From: Bacillota bacterium
Lineage (GTDB): Bacteria; Bacillota; Clostridia; Peptostreptococcales; Anaerovoracaceae
DNA: 10,761 nucleotides
NCBI GenBank assembly: GCA_016284575.1
Contig: JAEEPD010000024.1
Coordinates: 1 to 10,761 of the forward strand
Direction of reading: 5' to 3'
Below are positions 5,711 through 10,761 of the stretch, piece by piece. Positions within the stretch are counted from its first letter, which is position 1. Each line of letters starts with the position of its first letter. A model generated the notes under the pieces. The model saw only the letters and a list, made by a program, of their open reading frames with translations, searched no databases and had not been told where the DNA came from. A program made the translations under genes and the position numbers.

Positions 5711-8700
5711 TTAGTCGATTGCTGCGGGGCTGGTCTCAATAGCCGCATCGCTGGGAGCCTCCTCCGGTTCCGGCGATGGAAGCAGTGCGTTGAGCTTTTC
5801 CAAAAGCTCCGTAAGCTGGGTTATGAGGCCCTTTACGTCGTCTGTGCTCAGCTCCTGACTGCCCTGACCCTCCTGGCTGCCGCCCTGAGAGCCCTGCTGA
5901 GAGGGATCTGCGCCCTGACCGCCCTGGCTGGGCATATCAAGATCCAGCTTTCCGCTCTTTATATCCTCGACCATCTGCTTGCCCGTGACCACAGGATAGG
6001 CGGTCTTCAGCGGGTCTCCGGCTCCGCTTCCGAACAGAACGTCTAAGCATTCCGCCAGCGTGGGCTCGTAGGCTACCTTGTCGCCGTAGAACATTACGAC
6101 CCTCTTTACCTCGGGCAGGCTGGTGGAGGTGGCGGTCAGGTAGACCGGCTCCACATAGAGCAGGGAATCCTCCACGGGGATGACAAACAGGTTGCCTCTC
6201 AGATAGCTGGAGCCTGAGTTGTTCCAGAGAGCGAATTCCTTGGAGATCTCCGCATCCTGGTTTATCTGGGCCTCTATCTGCATGGGTCCGTAGATGGTCC
6301 TGTCCTTAGGCATCCTGTAGAGCACCAGCTGGCCGTAATTGTCGCCGTCCTGGCGGGCCATCAGAATACCTGTCATATTGGACTTGCCGTTGGGAGTGTA
6401 GGGGATGGCGCTCACAAACTCGCCTTCGCTTTCTCCGGGCAGCTTCATTATGAAGTAGTTGGGGGTCATCTGCTTGGTGGCCTGACCATAGCTTTCATTG
6501 GAAATGGACCACTGGTCCTCGCTCTGATAGAACACCGCCACATCGGTCATGTGATATTTGGTGAACACATAGGCCTGGATGTTGAACAGATTGTTGGGGT
6601 ACTGCAGATGTGCCTTGAGGAACTGGGGCATCTCGTCCAGCTTCTTGAACAGGCTTGGATAGATCTTGGCAAGGGTGCGGACCAGGGGATCCTCCTCATC
6701 GCAGATGTAGAAATTCGTATCGCCGTTGTAGGCATCCACCACGATCTTCACGGAATTTCTGATGTAGTTCACATTGGTGGAGGCGCTGTAGGGCTCAGAG
6801 TAGGGATAGTAGGCGCTCTGGGTGAAGGCGTCGATTATCCAGTAGACCTTGCCGTCCTCGACCACCACGTAGGGGTCGTCGTTTATGGACAGGAAGGGAG
6901 CGATCTTCTTGACGCGGTTTACGATGTTGCGGTTGATGAGTATCCTGGAGTCTCCGTTGATATTGGTGGAGATGAGGATCTTGAGGGTCCGCTCCTTTAT
7001 GGCGAAGAGTATGCGGTTGAGCATATTCAGCTTTATGCCGCCGGTGCCCTGATACTGGCAGTACTGATTGGACTCGCCGCTGGGGAAGTCGAATTCGGGC
7101 TCGCCGGTGTTGGTGATGACATAGTCGTTTGTGGACTCGCCATAATAAATTTCAGGCCGCTGAATGACTATTTCCGGCACATCAGACACAGGGGGAATGC
7201 TTCCGATGAGCATCTCCGGCTGGCCGCTGCTGGTGATCCTGTCCACTCTGGAAAGGGTTATGCCGTAGCCGTGGGTGTACTTCAGATGGCGGATAAGCCA
7301 GGAGTCCTCGTACTGCTGATTGATCTCTCTTGCGGAAAGGAAGACCTGGGTGTACTCACCGTTGATGTAGTAGCGGTCCACGTCCACATCGTTGAACTGA
7401 TAATAGGAACGGATGGACTGGGTCTGGTTGTAGAACTGGTTGGTGGGCTCGAAGTCGTTGATGCGGATGTTGGAGAAGGTCTCCATGTTGTCCAGCACGT
7501 CCAGGCGGTCGATGTCGCCCTTTACAGCGTAATCCTCCACCTTAATGTTCTGCAGGTTATATGCCAGTCTGGTGTACTGTATGTTGTTGTTTATGTACTT
7601 GCTCTCTTTGTTGAGCTCATCCGGGGCCACGATGTAGCTCTGGACGGCGCCCGCAATGCCCGTGCCCGCCAGGGAAACGATTATCATCAGCACCGGGAAG
7701 ATGAGTCCCAGCTTGATGCTCTTCTTCCTGATGGCAATGGCCATGCAGACCGCTGCTGCAAGAGAGAAGATTATCATTGCCCGGTAGACATTCAGGGTGA
7801 CATTGATGTCGGTGAAGCCTGCGCCGTAGGCTGTTCCTGTGCCTCCGTAGAGCAGGTTGAACTGGCTGAGATAGAAGTTTGCCGCGATGCTCAGGAAGAA
7901 CAGAATAGCAAGGAATATTATCTCTCTGCCCGCCACGTTCAGAAGGGCCCTGCCCTTGGTGCGGAACTCGTTGGGATCCCGTCTGGGACCGCTCTGGCGG
8001 TTCTTTGCCATGAATTCAGACAGGATATCGTCTATACCGCTGTAGGTCTTTGGACCCTGTCCATTCTGTCCGCTCTGCTCATTCTCGGCTGCGGCTCTGG
8101 CCTCCTCGGCGTTCCTGAAGACCTCTGCCTCCGCCTCAGCCTCCTCAGCGGCAGCTGAGCTTCCTTCAGATCTGGCAAAGCCAAGGAGCAGCACGTAGAA
8201 CAGGCCTATCATTATCGCCAGTGCCACGATTATTATGGTAGCACCGCTGGCCAGCCCTCTTAAAAAGTCCAGCTTGAAGATATAGAAACTGACGTCCTTG
8301 TGGAACAGAGGATCCGCCACGTTGAAATCCGTGGAATTGATGAACTGCAGGATCTGGAACCACAGATCGCTTACGATCATAACCGTAAGCAGCAGAGAGA
8401 AGGTGGCCGACAGCACTATGCTGATGATCCTCACCCGCTTTTTTACGCTTTTGTCGCCAAGAACCAGCTGGTTCTTCTTAAGGAAGCCGCTTTTCAGCGC
8501 ATTCAGCAGCGCCACTGCAAGCAGCGTGACCCCAAGGAAGATGGGCAAGCCCAGCTCCAGCTTGGTGAAAAGCTCCTTCAGGAAGACCTCGGTGTAGCCC
8601 ACCTCTCTGAACCAGATGAAGTCGGTGATGAAGTCTCCCAGGGCCAGAATGCTCAGGATCACCAGCAAAGCGATGATGAATACGGTCCTGATTATTCTGT

Positions 8701-8740
8701 TTACGTTCTTTTTCTTTGGTTTTTTTACTGTTTCGGCCAT
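5711..8740 (-). CDS. UPF0182 family integral membrane protein
   Basis: The 1009-residue product belongs to the UPF0182 (COG1615) family of membrane proteins of unknown function. Seven hydrophobic segments fall at about 17-36, 63-82, 104-124, 165-188, 272-290, 319-337 and 342-366, followed by a large, probably extracytoplasmic domain. Family blocks include VAPDELNKESKYINNNI (371-387) then YTRLAYNL, HGYGITLS, PEIYYGESTNDYVI and IDAFTQSAYYPYSEP. Between TM4 and TM5 there is an insert (about 190-262, coded at 7955-8173) whose first part is almost only Ala, Glu and Arg and resembles the upstream gene's repeats. The last 73 residues are a Gly/Ser/Gln-rich linker (937-964) and a short helix. The start at 8740 follows AAGGAGG (8748-8754) by 7 nt. 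The stop of the upstream gene is 36 bp away, so the two should be co-transcribed. Cell-envelope function is inferred only from topology. Confidence 0.92.
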   Translation of the reverse strand: MAETVKKPKKKNVNRIIRTVFIIALLVILSILALGDFITDFIWFREVGYTEVFLKELFTKLELGLPIFLGVTLLAVALLNALKSGFLKKNQLVLGDKSVKKRVRIISIVLSATFSLLLTVMIVSDLWFQILQFINSTDFNVADPLFHKDVSFYIFKLDFLRGLASGATIIIVALAIMIGLFYVLLLGFARSEGSSAAAEEAEAEAEVFRNAEEARAAAENEQSGQNGQGPKTYSGIDDILSEFMAKNRQSGPRRDPNEFRTKGRALLNVAGREIIFLAILFFLSIAANFYLSQFNLLYGGTGTAYGAGFTDINVTLNVYRAMIIFSLAAAVCMAIAIRKKSIKLGLIFPVLMIIVSLAGTGIAGAVQSYIVAPDELNKESKYINNNIQYTRLAYNLQNIKVEDYAVKGDIDRLDVLDNMETFSNIRINDFEPTNQFYNQTQSIRSYYQFNDVDVDRYYINGEYTQVFLSAREINQQYEDSWLIRHLKYTHGYGITLSRVDRITSSGQPEMLIGSIPPVSDVPEIVIQRPEIYYGESTNDYVITNTGEPEFDFPSGESNQYCQYQGTGGIKLNMLNRILFAIKERTLKILISTNINGDSRILINRNIVNRVKKIAPFLSINDDPYVVVEDGKVYWIIDAFTQSAYYPYSEPYSASTNVNYIRNSVKIVVDAYNGDTNFYICDEEDPLVRTLAKIYPSLFKKLDEMPQFLKAHLQYPNNLFNIQAYVFTKYHMTDVAVFYQSEDQWSISNESYGQATKQMTPNYFIMKLPGESEGEFVSAIPYTPNGKSNMTGILMARQDGDNYGQLVLYRMPKDRTIYGPMQIEAQINQDAEISKEFALWNNSGSSYLRGNLFVIPVEDSLLYVEPVYLTATSTSLPEVKRVVMFYGDKVAYEPTLAECLDVLFGSGAGDPLKTAYPVVTGKQMVEDIKSGKLDLDMPSQGGQGADPSQQGSQGGSQEGQGSQELSTDDVKGLITQLTELLEKLNALLPSPEPEEAPSDAAIETSPAAID

Positions 8741-8776
8741 GGCTGGCCCTCCTTTCGGAGTATTGAGTATATAAAG

Positions 8777-10761
8777 CTATTTGAAACTCTTGTAATTGAC
8801 GATCTTGTATTCGTCGCCCACCTTTTCCAGGTCGTAGATCCAGTTGAAATTGGCGGTGCTTACGTTCTGACCGTCCTTAAGGGAGATCAGCTCCTTTACG
8901 AAGATGTACACGCCGTTTCCGTAATCGCGGATCTCGCCCAACTGCAGCTCCTCGAAGGTCTCCTCCACCTCGCCCTTTCTGGTGTAGCTTGCGGCGCTTC
9001 TGTAAGCCGCGCGGTCAGCCTTAAGGTAGCTGAGAACGGTTTCGTCAGCCTTGTTTACGTAATCCACCCAGCTGCTGTTGTAGCCTATCATGGTCCTGTA
9101 AACAGCCTCCTTGACCGCCAGATCCTCCACCGGGGTGCTGTCCGCAAGTCCCTCTATCTCGGTCTCGGTGGCATCGCTGTAGACCAGCTCCGGATTGCGC
9201 CATACGGATTTGATGTTCTTGTTGACGGAAGCTGCCAGCGCAGGGAAGTCCATGCCGTCCTGGATGTCCACCACCTCCGGCTCCTGACCTGTCTTCTGCT
9301 TTACAAGGCCGATGAGCTTGTCTATCTGCTTCTTCAGCGCTGAATAGGCGCTGGAGCCTGCATCCACAAAGGCCTGCTCTATCTGGTTTGCGGTCTCGGT
9401 GGCAGGGCTGTCGGGGATGAAGAAGCGCATGCCTATGACGGTGCCCTCTCCTATGCCAAGCAGCAGTATAAGCACTGCGAAGAACTTCAGCAGCGGATGC
9501 CTGTGTCTGGGTTCATATTCGAATTCATCCTGCTCCATATCCTTGGGAAGGTCTGAGCTGTCGAATTCCCTGGTGGAACGCTTTGTTTCCTGAGGCTCTG
9601 CGCTCTGGGTCTGCTCGCCGTCCTTTGCGGCATTCACCAGCTTTGCGCTCTCCTCGTCTGTGCTGTCGAGGCCCTTGGTTTTCGTATCCTTAGATACATT
9701 CTGAGAATCCCTCTGCTCCTTTGCAGCATCCTGCTTGGCAAAGTAGCTTTCTCTGGCCCTCTGCATCTCCTCCAGCTTCTTTCTGCGCTCGGAGCGGTAT
9801 TTGGCCTCGGCCTCCTCGGCGGCCTTCATCTCGGCGATCTTTGTCTCCACGGTCTGCTTGCGGAAGGCGTCGCTGCCCATGGCAGAGCTGACCTCGGCGA
9901 ACACAGCCTTTTCTGCGGGGATGACGTTAGGATTATCTGAAGGCTTTTCCGCCTCTACGGGCTGAGCCTCGGACTTTTCCGCAGCCTGAGACTTCTGATC
10001 CTGCTTGCTGTAGATCTGAGTCTTCTCGTCTGGCTTTTCCAGGGCCTTGTCGCCGAAGATATCCTCCAGACCGCTGGCTGCTGCTGCAGCTGCTGCAGTT
10101 GCTATGGGCTCTATCTGAGTCTTGACTGCGGGCTGAACTGCCTCCTCCACGCCCTCAAGGGCATTCATGCGGCGGATGCGTTCATATTCCTGATTTAGGA
10201 GCTGCTGGAACTCCTCGTTCTTTCTTGTAAATGTGAAGAATTTCTCCGGGCGCTTTTCCTCTCCCTCCTTGATGGGAGCGTTGTGGAAGCCGTACATATT
10301 GACGGGATCTGTGATGAGCTCCTCCACGCTTTCCGGAGCCTTGGTCTCTTCTGCGGGCTGCAGGCTTTCTTCTGCAGGGCGTGCAGCCTCTGCCTCTGCG
10401 GCTTTCTTTGCCTCTTCTGCAGCGGTCCTCGCCTCATCCTCGGCCTTGCGGGCAGCCTCTTCTGCGGCAGCTCTTTCGGCTTCCTCAGCGGCAAGCCTGG
10501 CTTCTTCCGCTGCCTTTCTTGCTGCTTCCTCTTCAGCGGCCTTTTCGGCCTCTTCTGCTGCGATTCTTGCCTCTTCCTCAGCCTTGCGGGCGGCTTCCTC
10601 TGCAGCCTGGTATTCCTCAGCGGCAAGTCTGGCCTCTTCCGCAGCCTTTTCTGCCTCCTCGGCTGCTATGCGTGCCTCTTCTTCCGCCTCCTCCAGCGGG
10701 CTTAAGGGTCTGTGGGGCTCTTCGGACTTCCCTGAAGCCTCCTGAGCAAGTCTTGTGGCTT
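8777..10761 (-). CDS. Membrane-anchored protein with long Ala/Glu helical repeats (5' end outside window)
   Basis: The reading frame is open to the right edge, giving 660 visible residues and no true start. A GTG at 10325-10327 could be taken for a start, but it has no ribosome binding site and lies inside continuous coding sequence. The visible N-terminal 140 residues are Ala/Glu/Arg/Lys-rich repeats, probably a long single helix or coiled coil. Next comes a low-complexity charged region of about 280 residues with another helical stretch (KYRSERRKKLEEMQRARES), then one membrane segment (KFFAVLILLLGIGEGTVIGM, coded at about 9425-9493). The last 215 residues, ending at NYKSFK, should lie outside the cell. 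Their end (LGEIRDYGNGVYIFVKEL and on to YKIVNYKS) resembles small NTF2-like extracellular domains seen in membrane-anchored Bacillota proteins; this is a guess. I recognise no named family. It lies upstream of the UPF0182 gene in one operon. Confidence 0.82.
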   Translation of the reverse strand, partial: ATRLAQEASGKSEEPHRPLSPLEEAEEEARIAAEEAEKAAEEARLAAEEYQAAEEAARKAEEEARIAAEEAEKAAEEEAARKAAEEARLAAEEAERAAAEEAARKAEDEARTAAEEAKKAAEAEAARPAEESLQPAEETKAPESVEELITDPVNMYGFHNAPIKEGEEKRPEKFFTFTRKNEEFQQLLNQEYERIRRMNALEGVEEAVQPAVKTQIEPIATAAAAAAASGLEDIFGDKALEKPDEKTQIYSKQDQKSQAAEKSEAQPVEAEKPSDNPNVIPAEKAVFAEVSSAMGSDAFRKQTVETKIAEMKAAEEAEAKYRSERRKKLEEMQRARESYFAKQDAAKEQRDSQNVSKDTKTKGLDSTDEESAKLVNAAKDGEQTQSAEPQETKRSTREFDSSDLPKDMEQDEFEYEPRHRHPLLKFFAVLILLLGIGEGTVIGMRFFIPDSPATETANQIEQAFVDAGSSAYSALKKQIDKLIGLVKQKTGQEPEVVDIQDGMDFPALAASVNKNIKSVWRNPELVYSDATETEIEGLADSTPVEDLAVKEAVYRTMIGYNSSWVDYVNKADETVLSYLKADRAAYRSAASYTRKGEVEETFEELQLGEIRDYGNGVYIFVKELISLKDGQNVSTANFNWIYDLEKVGDEYKIVNYKSFK
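10388..10693 (-). repeat. In-frame degenerate repeats coding Ala/Glu-rich helix
   Basis: The block EEEARIAAEEAEKAAEE occurs twice, coded from 10684 and 10579, exactly 105 bp (35 residues) apart. A diverged copy, EDEARTAAEEAKKAAEA, starts 138 bp (46 residues) further on. The difference between 35 and 46 is 11 residues, consistent with an 11-residue helical unit gained or lost. The skewed composition also creates long spurious plus-strand open frames here. Confidence 0.8.

Noticed and set aside
6551..8158. 535-codon plus-strand open frame antisense to the UPF0182 gene
   Set aside because: It is a shadow of a gene with clear family motifs on the other strand; its translation is Val/Gly/His-rich with no domain, and no ribosome binding site precedes it.
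8300..9343. 347-codon plus-strand open frame crossing two minus-strand genes
   Set aside because: It spans the end of one real gene and the start of the next, has no recognisable domain and arises from codon bias on the opposite strand.
10325..10327. GTG as the start of the right-edge minus-strand gene
   Set aside because: The frame stays open upstream to the window edge with the same repeat composition, and no ribosome binding site precedes the GTG.
10388..10693. Regular repeats considered as a CRISPR or tandem DNA array
   Set aside because: The copies are degenerate, in frame and contiguous with coding sequence, with no constant repeat and unique spacer pattern; they are protein repeats.
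10233..10745. Ser/Ala-rich and Cys/Phe/Leu-rich plus-strand open frames that could look like a membrane or surface protein
   Set aside because: They are mirror images of the Ala/Glu repeat codons (GAG/GAA/GCA/GCC read backwards) and have no independent coding signs.

Overview
The window reads as a chromosomal, mostly housekeeping segment of a Gram-positive anaerobe of the Bacillota, most likely class Clostridia. The evidence is a DUF1846 protein, a UPF0182 membrane protein, an S-layer-homology (SLH) surface protein, strong AGGAGG-type ribosome binding sites, sigma-A-like promoters with extended -10 elements, and a divergent large glutamine synthetase. Base composition is moderately GC-rich in the genes and AT-rich between them. 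I see no phage, transposon, CRISPR, tRNA or rRNA sequence.

Layout. At the left edge, on the minus strand, lies the 5' third of rpsF (ribosomal protein S6), with a well-formed promoter and a roughly 70-nt leader that can fold into two competing hairpins. Divergent from it on the plus strand are a DUF1846 protein (468-1982) and, 78 bp further on, an exported protein with three C-terminal SLH domains (2061-3329). A 263-bp intergenic region follows; it holds an AT-rich structured stretch and two terminator hairpins serving convergent transcription.

From 3593 to the right edge everything is on the minus strand. In transcription order these are: a membrane-anchored protein with a long Ala/Glu-rich helical repeat region (8777-10761, 5' end outside the window), a UPF0182 seven-TM protein 36 bp downstream (5711-8740), a terminator, and then a glutamine synthetase with its own likely promoter (3593-5524).

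How they fit together. The repeat protein and the UPF0182 protein almost certainly share a transcript. Both put an Ala/Glu-rich segment on the predicted cytoplasmic side and a large domain outside the membrane, so a common envelope role is a reasonable inference, but no function is known for either. The glutamine synthetase appears to be a separate unit of nitrogen assimilation. The most interesting items are this membrane pair, the unusual glutamine synthetase architecture, the S6 leader and the structured intergenic stretch at 3390-3543. None is clear evidence of a wholly new system.
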